From: Verrucomicrobiota bacterium
GTDB taxonomy: Bacteria > Verrucomicrobiota > Verrucomicrobiia > Limisphaerales > UBA1319
Direction: 5' to 3'
Length of the DNA stretch: 64,000 nt
Assembly: GCA_022709905.1 (NCBI GenBank)
Contig: JAKLHY010000013.1
Location: 1-64,000, forward strand
The notes under the pieces: generated by a model
Told to the model about the DNA's origin: nothing
The model's database searches: none
Seen by the model: only the letters and a program-made list of their open reading frames with translations
Part shown: piece after piece, positions 1-11,478 of the stretch
Layout: each line of letters begins with the position of its first letter
Position numbering within the stretch: the first letter of the stretch is position 1
Translations under genes and position numbers: made by a program

Positions 1-99
1 GGTTTGAGGATAGTCTGGCGCAGGCACGGAGCTAATGTGCAGGAATAAACCACAAGAGTCAACTGCATAGCCCTATTGTTTAATTGTGAGATGTGACCC

Positions 100-251
100 C
101 TGCGGCACCCGCCGCAGAAGGATGAGTCTGGAGACTCGTGGCCGGTAATCGAGCATTGCCGAGCCCGCCAGGGCGGAAGAGCATAGCCCAGCGATTCATC
201 GCTGGGGGAGGCGGAGTGACCGGAGCACGAGTCCCGGCAGGGACGCAAGAG
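100..251 (-). repeat. Hairpin-array element, copy 1 (inverted)
   Basis: Five short perfect inverted repeats with 2-4 base loops lie in a row: CTGCGGC/GCCGCAG (100-117), GAGTCT/AGACTC (124-137), CCGCC/GGCGG (165-176), CCCAGCGAT/ATCGCTGGG (187-206) and GTCCC/GGGAC (231-244). The part from 163 to 251, read on the minus strand, matches the element at 30967-31090, sharing the 20-base core palindrome and the flanking CTCTTGCGTCCC and GCTATGCTCTTCCGCCCT. It begins 14 bases after the stop codon of the minus-strand gene ending at 265, so it would lie in that gene's 3' untranslated region. No clear U-tract follows, so simple intrinsic termination is not obvious. Confidence 0.8.
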
Positions 252-264
252 ATCGTGGCCGCAG

Positions 265-1872
265 TTAGCCGCTGCGGATTGCTGCCGAGCCTGCGGCCAA
301 GGGACCGAGGCGCAGCACGTGGCGATCAGGGCCGTTGACCACGGTCAGTTTGCGTGATTCTTCGGTGAGATTCCAGACCAAGACCTTTCGGGCGGTGGGA
401 TACCACGCGCAAACGGCTGGCTGGTCCTCAGCCACGTAAGGGATATGCGCGAGCTGAGGACGAATACGATTTTTAAACGCGAACAGTGCCGGCAGGGATT
501 CCGCCACTGTGACCGCGCCCGGCGGGCAGGTTTTCGCCGAGGAACGGCAGACCCATTGTGTCCTGGCGGTCATAGGATGCGCGGACAGTTCGCGGGCGTC
601 GAAATCGCTCAGGAATGTCCAACCGTCGGACGCGGTTTTTTCGGTGACTTCGAACGGGATGCCGGCTGCCAGCCAGAGACTGAACGGTTGATCATCTCCG
701 ACCCTCCGTTGAGCGTCGCCCCAGAAATGCTTGAAGGGACCGCGGGGCCGGTGTCCCGCGATGAGTTCATGCAAGGCGGTCTGTTCCCGCATGGCCGGTC
801 CCAATACGGCCCAGTGATCGCGGGGAAAGGGGGTCAATCCGCTCATGAACATCGTGTGCCTGACATCGGCGAGGGTTGAGATCACGAGCTTGGCCGCCAT
901 GTTTTTGGCTGACAAACGATCGGCGGGATAGGCGGTTGTTTCGCTGAAGGCCAGTTCCGGTCGCGCGAACCGGCGGTGAAACAGGACGCTGAACAATTCA
1001 TCCGTCTTGCCCTTGGGGGATTGGAATGAGCTGTCGTCGAACATCAGTTCTCCAACGCGGAAGAGGGCTCGACGGTAGTCCTTGAGTCGGATGCCGGCTT
1101 TCTCCGCTCCGAGGTACATCGCCATGATGCCCAGATCCCCCTGGAAGGCTCGCTGCTGCGAGCGAAAAGAAGCGGTAAGATCATCGCACGTAAAATCGAG
1201 CCACGCTCGAAGCAGAGGCGTTAAGCGGCGGGCCTGGACGTCATCGAGCAGTTCATCCCAGCGCGTTGGCGTGTAACCGCCGGTCTTGAGGAAGCGCGCC
1301 TGATGATCCGCGCAAAAGCAGCCGCCGATTTCGCCGGGGCTTCGGGCGAGCCGGAAATCGTCGTCCAAAAAGCACTGGCGAAAACCGAACGTTCGCAGAT
1401 GCCGGAGCGCCGCGCAGTTCTCGGAGGTCGCGGGCGCATGCAACGATGTTCCGGCGTACTCGTTGCCGTCGGGCCGTTTTGCGGTTCGCCAGTGGGATGG
1501 GGGTGAATTGCCGTCCGGCAATCCGAGGGAATTGCCCGGATGCCCAAGAGGCACGGTGATGAGCTGGGCGTCAAGTCCGGCGCGGGTCAGGAGGGCGCGA
1601 GCGCGCCGAATTGAATCGTCCGAGTAAGGACGGTGGCCGTAAAGAAAGCCCGCCAGCCAGACAGTGTTTACACCGGCCCTGCGGACGATATCGACCAGGT
1701 CGGGATGGCTCTCTACGATTGCAGGGGAGAGGCAAACGTGATAGGAGCGGATGCTTCGGGCGCCGCGCCCGATTGTGGGCAGAACCGGCGCCAGAAAACC
1801 GGCCGAGATCGCAGCCGTCAGCCACTGACGACGGGAAAGATAACAACAGTTCACAGCGAAATCATGGCACAA
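265..1872 (-). CDS. Exported barrel-like protein of unknown function (putative glycosidase)
   Basis: I do not recognise a named family. The 535-residue product opens with a twin-arginine-like leader (SRRQWLTAA from residue 13, then a hydrophobic stretch to about residue 36), so export in folded form through Tat is likely. The body alternates strands and helices like a TIM barrel. A strand ending in FLDDDFR (residues 168-174) puts acidic residues where barrel glycosidases carry catalytic groups, but this is inference. The full length uses a TTG start at 1872; GTG at 1854 is an alternative that keeps the Tat motif, and no good ribosome binding site decides between them. It is the last gene of a minus-strand run that starts with a GH2 enzyme. 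The product at 48326-50101 has a comparable architecture, including a strand ending in VDDFF. Confidence 0.7.
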   Translation of the reverse strand: MCHDFAVNCCYLSRRQWLTAAISAGFLAPVLPTIGRGARSIRSYHVCLSPAIVESHPDLVDIVRRAGVNTVWLAGFLYGHRPYSDDSIRRARALLTRAGLDAQLITVPLGHPGNSLGLPDGNSPPSHWRTAKRPDGNEYAGTSLHAPATSENCAALRHLRTFGFRQCFLDDDFRLARSPGEIGGCFCADHQARFLKTGGYTPTRWDELLDDVQARRLTPLLRAWLDFTCDDLTASFRSQQRAFQGDLGIMAMYLGAEKAGIRLKDYRRALFRVGELMFDDSSFQSPKGKTDELFSVLFHRRFARPELAFSETTAYPADRLSAKNMAAKLVISTLADVRHTMFMSGLTPFPRDHWAVLGPAMREQTALHELIAGHRPRGPFKHFWGDAQRRVGDDQPFSLWLAAGIPFEVTEKTASDGWTFLSDFDARELSAHPMTARTQWVCRSSAKTCPPGAVTVAESLPALFAFKNRIRPQLAHIPYVAEDQPAVCAWYPTARKVLVWNLTEESRKLTVVNGPDRHVLRLGPLAAGSAAIRSG

Positions 1873-1957
1873 AAGAGGGGAGGGGTCAGTTCCAATAGTC
1901 AGCGATTTTCAATCGGCACTTCTGTTGGGTGAACCGTGTGGGCTGTGCGTATGGGAT

Positions 1958-3706
1958 TCAGTGGCTTTGAAAGACAGCGATCTCGGACAGCCCGATATTG
2001 GGTGAGCCGGACTTTACTTCATGGACGGCGAAGATGAGCCATCGGACGCGTTTAGGCGGGAACCTGATTTCGCGGCCTTGTTTAGCGTCGTCCGGCAAGG
2101 GGTCTGTTCGGATGCTGGTGCCGTCGCTGAAGAGGAGGAAACCGGAGCGGATTTGATCCAGGGAATTTGGGCGATCGAAGAGCCAGACGCGATCGATCGT
2201 CTGCTCGCCGCTCCAGGTCAGCCGAACCATGGCGGTCTCTTGCTCGCCCTGGGAACACCACTCTCTCCGGATGTTACCTGGAAAGCCGTCCACGACACCG
2301 TCGGTGAGGCCGTCAATCGAGTAATCGGAATGAGTCGAACTCGCGGTGACCGTGGCGAGGGGAGCGATGTTGTCGGGGGCATTCAGGGCGTTGGGTTGGG
2401 GCACGGGATCGGTTGGGGCCAGGAGGCGCACTTCCTGCAGGCACATGGCGTAGCGGCTTCCCGGAGGGCGAGACTTGAAGGTGATGCCGCCCCAGCCGGA
2501 GCTGAAGTTGGCGGCGTAACAGAGCCATAGCGTGCGGCCATCGCCTCCAATGAACTTGGTGGGGATGTTCACGAAATAAGCTTGCTCGCCAAAATTCTTG
2601 AGATAAGCCGCAAGTCTCCATGGGCCGGTGATGCGATCGGATTCCAGGAAGTAGGTGTGATATCGGGAGACGGTGTTGCCGCCGTCCGTCACACAGAGCA
2701 GATACTTCTTCAGGGGCGCATTGTACGTCATCGTGACGCAGCCCATGTGATCGCGCCATTCGGCGATGGGCTTGATTTTGGCGAAGTCACTTGTCCAGAG
2801 GTCCTCGGCATGGTCGGCGTGGCCGGCGAAGAACTCGTATTGGGTGGCGTCGTTCATGGTTTTGAGGCTTGGCGCAACGCGAATCAGATAGACCTGATCG
2901 GCGGTGATCCAACTATTGTAGGCAAATCGCCGGTCTTTCCCGTCGCTGGCTCCTTGGGCGACGAGATAGGCCTTGCGATCAGGCGAATATTGCATCGCCT
3001 TCCCGAAATCGACGAAATGAGGCGCGCCGATTTTAACCGGTTCGCCGTTGAGGGCGTGTTCGCCGAACAACGGTTTTTCCGGTGTGCAAGGGGTTTGGGT
3101 CCATGTTTGACCCAAGTTGGTGGACCAGCGAAAGCCGACGAAGGGCCCCATCCATGGCCAATTGTAAGTGGTGCCATCCCGCGGGACACCGCCGCTCGGG
3201 TGTAGACAGTAGGTGCCATAGTACCAAATTCCTTCGTGCACGAGGCTTCCGCAGGGATAACGGCCTTCGTAAGGACGGGGGCTGGATTTGAAGATGCCGT
3301 GGTTCGTGACGATTAACTTGAGCGGATCCTCACCGAGGATGGTGGCATGTCCGGTGGCCGCGCCTTCACCGCCAGAGGAGACGCTTAATCCGTGCACGTT
3401 TCCATCGGTCCAAGGCGAGTACAAATTTCCGTCGGCAGCCCAGGAAGGATACCAAGTGTCGGCGCCGGTGTATTCGGCATGACGCCCGGTGAAAGCAACT
3501 CCTGTGATGCTGGCGGACTTGGGAAAGGGACAATCCGCAGGAGGCGAGCCAGGCCAGGGTTTGAAGGCGTTTGCAGGTGGGGGAGGGGGGGCATCGACCA
3601 AGGTAGTTTGGATCTCGGCAGCCTCCGAGCTCAGCAAACAGAATGGGAGCAGAAAGTGCAAGAGCACCAGGCGATACAGTTTTTTGAATGTCCACGATTT
3701 GCGCAT
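1958..3706 (-). CDS. Secreted propeller-like protein with C-terminal discoidin-like domain
   Basis: The 582-residue product has a Sec signal peptide (charged MRKSWTFKK, hydrophobic core to about residue 22, cleavage near SSEAA). Its central part carries short beta-strand motifs of glycosidase-like beta-propellers, for example STNLGQTWTQTP near residue 205 and TYNAPLKKYLLCVTDG, similar in style to DUF4185 or GH43/sialidase-like folds. The last 130 or so residues (from NIAPLATVTAS to the end) read as an F5/8-type, galactose-binding-like jelly roll. It starts only 4 bases after the stop of the GH2 gene at 3711-6948, so the two are surely cotranscribed. A role in binding or cleaving an extracellular polysaccharide is inferred from this context; no catalytic residues could be assigned. 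Confidence 0.7.
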   Translation of the reverse strand: MRKSWTFKKLYRLVLLHFLLPFCLLSSEAAEIQTTLVDAPPPPPANAFKPWPGSPPADCPFPKSASITGVAFTGRHAEYTGADTWYPSWAADGNLYSPWTDGNVHGLSVSSGGEGAATGHATILGEDPLKLIVTNHGIFKSSPRPYEGRYPCGSLVHEGIWYYGTYCLHPSGGVPRDGTTYNWPWMGPFVGFRWSTNLGQTWTQTPCTPEKPLFGEHALNGEPVKIGAPHFVDFGKAMQYSPDRKAYLVAQGASDGKDRRFAYNSWITADQVYLIRVAPSLKTMNDATQYEFFAGHADHAEDLWTSDFAKIKPIAEWRDHMGCVTMTYNAPLKKYLLCVTDGGNTVSRYHTYFLESDRITGPWRLAAYLKNFGEQAYFVNIPTKFIGGDGRTLWLCYAANFSSGWGGITFKSRPPGSRYAMCLQEVRLLAPTDPVPQPNALNAPDNIAPLATVTASSTHSDYSIDGLTDGVVDGFPGNIRREWCSQGEQETAMVRLTWSGEQTIDRVWLFDRPNSLDQIRSGFLLFSDGTSIRTDPLPDDAKQGREIRFPPKRVRWLIFAVHEVKSGSPNIGLSEIAVFQSH

Positions 3707-3710
3707 AGGT

Positions 3711-6948
<3,238 letters not shown>

Positions 6949-7022
6949 GCTCGGAGGATGCTTTTTGAGAAAGGGCTCGATCCCTTTCCACGATGAGTTA
7001 ACATCAGGAAAATCCGAAAACC

Positions 7023-8327
7023 ATGAGGATCGGCATGCTCAAGTTACTGATGACCCTTGCGCTCTTCGACCTTGCCTTCGTGCCGATGTTGAACCCTGCG
7101 CAAGCGCGGGCGGCCGCGAACCCCAGTCAAGAACCGCCCGATACGAATTACGACGAATCCAAGGTGCCGCCTTACGTGTTGCCGGATCCGCTCGTTTGTT
7201 TGGACGGACGAAAGGTCACCGATGCCGACCTGTGGCGCAAGACACGGCGCCCCGAGATCCTTCGAGCCTTTGCGGAGCATGTCTACGGTCGGACGCCCGA
7301 GATCCAGACCCGGCTGCGCTTCGAAAAGATCGCGGTGGATTCGAAGGTGTTCGGTGGATTGGCCACACGACGGCAGATTCGCATCCGGTTGCTGGAATCG
7401 GACAAGGCGCCCTGGATCGATCTGCTTCTGTATGTGCCCAACAAATCTGGCGGACCGGCGCCGGTTTTCCTGGGATTGAATTACGGCAATCAGGGAGTTC
7501 AACCGGATCCGGAGATTGTGGAGTCCCGAAACTCGCTCTGCCAGCGGGGCGAGCACGCCCACCGCTGGCCGTTGGAATTGCTGCTGAAGCGGGGTTACGC
7601 GGTGGCCAGCTTCCACGGAGGCGACCTCGAACTGGATCGGCATGGGTCAGGCTGCCGGTTCACAACCGAGGCGTGGGAAAAGGGCATTCGACACTTCGTC
7701 ATGAGGCAAAGCGGACGGACGAAATTGGCCGACGACGAATGGGGATCGATCGGCGCCTGGGCTTGGGGATTAAGCCGCGCCCTCGATTATCTCGACGCCA
7801 ATCCGAATATCGACGGCCACCGCGTGGCGGTTTTTGGACATTCGCGAACCGGCAAGGCGGCCCTGTGGGCCGGAGCCCAGGACGAGCGGTTCGCCATCAC
7901 CATCTCGAACAATTCCGGCCAGGGCGGAGCCTCGCTGGCGCGACGGCGCTATGGGGAAACCGTGGCGGCATCCTATGCGTTGTCGGGCAGTTGGTACTGC
8001 AAGAACTATGCAAGATACGGCAACAACGAATCGGCGCTGCCCGTCGACGCCCATATGCTGATTGCATTGATCGCACCTCGGCCAGTCTACGTGGCCAGCG
8101 CCGAACAGGACCGGTGGGCCGATCCGCGCGGCGAGTTTCTCGCAGCCCGACAGGCCGAGCCGGTGTACGCGTTGCTGGGACGACCAGGATTGGGCGTCGC
8201 CAATATGCCGGGTGTGAATGAACCGGTGGGACAGACCCTCGGATATCACGTCCGCAGCGGTGACCATGAAATCACGGCCTACGATTGGGAACGCTATCTC
8301 GATTTTGCCGATCGGCATCTGCCTTGA
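7023..8327 (+). CDS. CE15-type glucuronoyl esterase (acetylxylan esterase-like alpha/beta hydrolase)
   Basis: The 434-residue product has a signal peptide (hydrophobic residues about 6-21, cleavage near AQARA) followed by an alpha/beta hydrolase. The nucleophile elbow VAVFGHSRTGKAALW places the serine at residue 274 in the GxSRxGK context typical of carbohydrate esterase family 15. SGDHEIT near residue 415 supplies the catalytic histidine, and the acidic partner is not certain. CE15 enzymes cleave ester bonds between glucuronic acid on xylan and lignin alcohols. The N-terminal module with VPPYVLPDPL and the paired segments FLGLNYGNQGV and SLCQRGEHAHRW also fit bacterial CE15 proteins. It stands divergent to the GH2 gene. 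An alternative start is ATG at 7035. Confidence 0.86.
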   Translation: MRIGMLKLLMTLALFDLAFVPMLNPAQARAAANPSQEPPDTNYDESKVPPYVLPDPLVCLDGRKVTDADLWRKTRRPEILRAFAEHVYGRTPEIQTRLRFEKIAVDSKVFGGLATRRQIRIRLLESDKAPWIDLLLYVPNKSGGPAPVFLGLNYGNQGVQPDPEIVESRNSLCQRGEHAHRWPLELLLKRGYAVASFHGGDLELDRHGSGCRFTTEAWEKGIRHFVMRQSGRTKLADDEWGSIGAWAWGLSRALDYLDANPNIDGHRVAVFGHSRTGKAALWAGAQDERFAITISNNSGQGGASLARRRYGETVAASYALSGSWYCKNYARYGNNESALPVDAHMLIALIAPRPVYVASAEQDRWADPRGEFLAARQAEPVYALLGRPGLGVANMPGVNEPVGQTLGYHVRSGDHEITAYDWERYLDFADRHLP

Positions 8328-8382
8328 AACGATCGTGGACTTCGGAGGGCCGAGTTCAACGAGGCCAGGGACTAATTCCGAT

Positions 8383-8426
8383 ATACCATTTGACATCGGC
8401 CGAACTTCGGTATTATGCTTTGCATA
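8383..8426 (+). promoter_or_regulatory. PadR-VIT operon promoter with two operator-like palindromes
   Basis: A consensus -35 (TTGACA, 8390-8395) is followed after 18 bases by TATGCT (8414-8419), or after 15 bases by TATTAT (8411-8416). Two perfect inverted repeats sit in the promoter: CCGAACTTCGG (8400-8410) between the -35 and -10, and TATGCTTTGCATA (8414-8426) over the -10. ATACC (8383-8387) and GGTAT (8409-8413) form a wider outer pair. The placement suits autorepression by the PadR protein encoded 20 bases downstream; the assignment of the palindromes to PadR is inference. Confidence 0.6.
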
Positions 8427-8445
8427 GTAGCTTGTCTCGTCAGGT

Positions 8446-8799
8446 ATGACGCCCGATTTTTTTGATAATTGGACTGTGCAGGTGCGCAAGGGGATGCTCG
8501 AGCTTTGCATCCTGAGCGCGCTGGCCGCCCGGGAACGCTATGGCTACGAGCTCGTCAAGACCCTGGTGGCCGTCCCCGGCCTTGGCGTGACCGAAGGAAC
8601 CCTCTATCCCATCCTCTCTCGTTTACGCGTCCAGGGATTGGTTTCGGCGCGGTTGGAGGAATCGACCGAGGGACCTGCCCGGAAGTATTACGCCCTGACG
8701 GCGGACGGCCGCAAAGCGATTGATTTAATGCGGAAGTATCTCGACGCCATGAATGCCGGCGCTGAGGCCTTGCGCCAGAAAGGAATTTCCCATGAGTGA
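8446..8799 (+). CDS. PadR family transcriptional regulator
   Basis: This 117-residue protein is a compact PadR winged-helix repressor. The family signature is plain: KGMLELCILSALAARERYGYEL, then LGVTEGTLYPILSRL as the recognition part, and KYYALTADGRKA as the wing. PadR proteins usually repress a neighbouring gene and often act on membrane or transport proteins. The stop overlaps the next start by 8 bases (ATGAGTGA at 8792-8799), so it is translationally coupled to the membrane VIT protein, whose N-terminus looks like the HAAS-type domain that commonly follows PadR genes. Palindromes in the promoter just upstream are candidate operators. There is no ligand domain beyond the short C-terminal helix. 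Confidence 0.93.
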   Translation: MTPDFFDNWTVQVRKGMLELCILSALAARERYGYELVKTLVAVPGLGVTEGTLYPILSRLRVQGLVSARLEESTEGPARKYYALTADGRKAIDLMRKYLDAMNAGAEALRQKGISHE

Positions 8800-11440
8800 A
8801 TGGACCCAGGCGGCCCGGGAAGAGTTGGAGCGTTATCTGAGCCGAGCACGAACCTCCCTGGGCGAGACGGAATCTGAGACGGCGGAAGTCATTGAAGATC
8901 TGCGTCGGCACGTGGAAGAGGAGGTGGGCGCCGCCGGGCTCAAGGTGGTAACGGAAGCGGATGTCAGCCGAATCACCACCCGTTTGGGGACACCGACTTC
9001 TGATGCCCGGTCTGAAGTCGGCGGATCCCCGCCCGTGTTGAAGAAGGAGGCGACACCGGGGCGATTGCGTTGTCAACGAGGTTGGCGCATGGGATGCCTG
9101 ATGTTCTTTGGGGTGATCTTACCCTTGGTGACATTGGTCCTGGAGTGGGCGACGGGGATGTGTGCCGCGACTTTTTTCGATCCGATTCCTTCGGTATTTC
9201 ATGGATTGCTGGTGGCGTTGGTTCCCTCGGTGAACTTATGGGTCTGGTGGACACTGCGGCAAGGGGATCTCCGGCATGGCCGGATTCAGGAATGGTTGAA
9301 TGGCATGGCGATGGGTGTCAGCGGATATTATGCGATCTTATTTCTGCCGATGACACCTTTTGGAGTCCTGGGCATCGTCTTTTATGGTTTTGGATTGCTG
9401 CCATGCGCGGCTTTGTTTGCCTGTATCAGCACCGTCTTTTTGCGTTCGAGGTTGCGTCGGCTGGGAGAGGAGGGGGCATGGAGGATGCCGGGTTTTTGGC
9501 GTGGAACGGCGGTGGGCCTTTTGGCGGTGCTGGCTTTGAATGGTCCGGTTTGGATGACCCGACTGGGCATGGAATGGGCGGCGGGGGACGATCAAGTCAT
9601 GCGGGAACGGGGTTTGCGGTGGCTGCGATTTGTGGGACACGAAGAAACCCTGCGACGGGCCTGTTATGGCCGAACCCGGCGGGCAGCCGAGATGGACCCG
9701 GTGGAATGGATCATTGGGGGGACGCCGCTTTCGCCCGAGCAGGCCCGGGAGCTTTATTATCGGGTCACGGGAAGGGCTTTTAACACTGTTCCGGCCCCCC
9801 AGGTCCGAACGGGACGGGGCGCTTTTGCGGCCATGGACGAGTGGACATGGGATGCGGACCAAGGCGGCGATCGGGTGGGGGGGCGGATCAAGGGATTGAC
9901 GCTGCACAGCACACGGCTGGATGCCATCTTGGAGCCTGACGCTGCGATCGGGTATTGCGAGTGGACATTGGAATTTAAGAATGATGCGGTCACCGATCAC
10001 GAGGCGCGCGCACAGATTCTCTTGCCGCCGGGGGGAGTGGTTTCTCGGCTGACCCTATGGGTGAATGGCGAGGAGCGCGAGGCGGCGTTTGCGGGCCGGG
10101 CCCACGTGCGCGAGGCTTATCAGAAGGTTGCGATTCGCCAGCGCCGGGATCCCGTGCTGGTCAGCACCTGTGGTCCGGATCGCGTCCTCATGCAGTGTTT
10201 TCCGGTTCCGCGGGACGGCGGGATCATGAAAGTGCGGCTGGGCATCACGGTTCCGTTGTTGATGGATGAGGCGGCGCAGGGGCTTTGGCGATGGCCATCG
10301 TTCGTGGAACGTAATTTCACGATTCGCGAGGCGGTGCGGCATTCGGTCTGGATGCAATCCTCGCAAGACTTGACCTCGGCATGCGATCGGTTACAGCCGG
10401 GGCCGACACCGCACACTCTGCAGGGCCAGTTGAGCGAAGACGAACTGGCTTCTGTGCGGAGCCTGATCCGGGTTGCGCGGAACCGGGAAGTATCCAGCGC
10501 CTGGGTTCGTGACACACGATCGGCCGAGCCGGTGATTGTGCGGCAAAACCTCGTCAGCAAGGCGGGGACAGTTCCCTCGCGGTTGGTGATTGTTGTCGAC
10601 CGCTCGGTTGCGATGGCGGAGGCCTTCTCTGAACTCGCTGACAGCTTCACGCATTTGCCGGCGGGCCTGGATTGGGGATTAGTCATCGCCGAGGATGAGC
10701 CCGTTTGGCTGCGCAAACCCGGCGAAAACAATAGCGCATCGGCGTTGGTGTCCGACCGGGTGCGTCGGCTTCGCGCTCGAGGGGGCTGCGACAACATTCC
10801 GGCGCTGTTGGCCGGCTGGGATGTGGCGGCAGCCAAGCCGGGTGCTTTGGTCCTCTGGATTCACGGTCCTCAACCGGTCGAACTCTCCACGATCGAACCG
10901 TTGCGGCAGCGGCTGGAACGGAGCGGGGGCAACCTGCAATTGCTTTCGGTTCAGGGGACGCAAGGGCTGAATCTGCTGTTGCAGAGACTGGACGGGCTGA
11001 GCGCGGCGCGGGCCTTCCCGCGGCTGGACAGGCTGGGGGAGGATCTTCGGCGGTTGTTTGTCAACTGGAACCTCGAGGGCAGTCGTTGGGAGCGCGTTTA
11101 TCAGGCGCATCCTTCGACAGACAGTCCTGGGTCGGGGGTGGAATCGACGCTGCATCTGGCGCGGCTATGGGCCAACGACGAAGTCATCCGTCTCAAGAAA
11201 GCGCGTCGGCTGGAGGAGGCTGTGCGAGTTGCGGCCTGCTATCAAATCGTGACGCCGGTCAGCGGCGCTGTGGTGCTGGAAACGGCGCAGCAATTTGCCG
11301 AGAACAACCTGACGCCGGCCGATCCCACCACGATTCCGTCCATTCCGGAACCGAGTGTTACAGTGTTCCTGGTGATCGGATTGATCTTTCTGACCTTGAG
11401 GGGGCAATCGCGGAAGCCGGCAAGGAAAACGGTGGAATAA
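8792..11440 (+). CDS. Membrane protein with HAAS-like, VIT and vWA-like domains and PEP-CTERM tail
   Basis: The 882-residue product starts with a helical, PadR-associated HAAS-like domain (residues 1-70, ending TRLGTPTSDA). Several transmembrane segments follow (about residues 100-250, for example GCLMFFGVILPLVTLVLEW). A vault/inter-alpha-trypsin (VIT) domain is recognisable between about residues 365 and 500, with ALLPPGGVV-like strands and QKVAIRQRRDPVLVSTCG. A vWA-like domain follows (RLVIVVDRSVAMAEAF, near residue 610). The C-terminus reads IPEPS, then a hydrophobic helix (VTVFLVIGLIFLTL), then basic residues: a PEP-CTERM sorting signal, which implies processing by an exosortase not present in this window. 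The ATG at 8792 is chosen because it overlaps the padR stop and has AAGGAA upstream; an in-frame ATG at 8753 lies inside padR. Confidence 0.8.
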   Translation: MSEWTQAAREELERYLSRARTSLGETESETAEVIEDLRRHVEEEVGAAGLKVVTEADVSRITTRLGTPTSDARSEVGGSPPVLKKEATPGRLRCQRGWRMGCLMFFGVILPLVTLVLEWATGMCAATFFDPIPSVFHGLLVALVPSVNLWVWWTLRQGDLRHGRIQEWLNGMAMGVSGYYAILFLPMTPFGVLGIVFYGFGLLPCAALFACISTVFLRSRLRRLGEEGAWRMPGFWRGTAVGLLAVLALNGPVWMTRLGMEWAAGDDQVMRERGLRWLRFVGHEETLRRACYGRTRRAAEMDPVEWIIGGTPLSPEQARELYYRVTGRAFNTVPAPQVRTGRGAFAAMDEWTWDADQGGDRVGGRIKGLTLHSTRLDAILEPDAAIGYCEWTLEFKNDAVTDHEARAQILLPPGGVVSRLTLWVNGEEREAAFAGRAHVREAYQKVAIRQRRDPVLVSTCGPDRVLMQCFPVPRDGGIMKVRLGITVPLLMDEAAQGLWRWPSFVERNFTIREAVRHSVWMQSSQDLTSACDRLQPGPTPHTLQGQLSEDELASVRSLIRVARNREVSSAWVRDTRSAEPVIVRQNLVSKAGTVPSRLVIVVDRSVAMAEAFSELADSFTHLPAGLDWGLVIAEDEPVWLRKPGENNSASALVSDRVRRLRARGGCDNIPALLAGWDVAAAKPGALVLWIHGPQPVELSTIEPLRQRLERSGGNLQLLSVQGTQGLNLLLQRLDGLSAARAFPRLDRLGEDLRRLFVNWNLEGSRWERVYQAHPSTDSPGSGVESTLHLARLWANDEVIRLKKARRLEEAVRVAACYQIVTPVSGAVVLETAQQFAENNLTPADPTTIPSIPEPSVTVFLVIGLIFLTLRGQSRKPARKTVE

Positions 11441-11478
11441 TCCCGGTTCTGTCGTTACAGTCGGCGGAAAAAGAGCTG

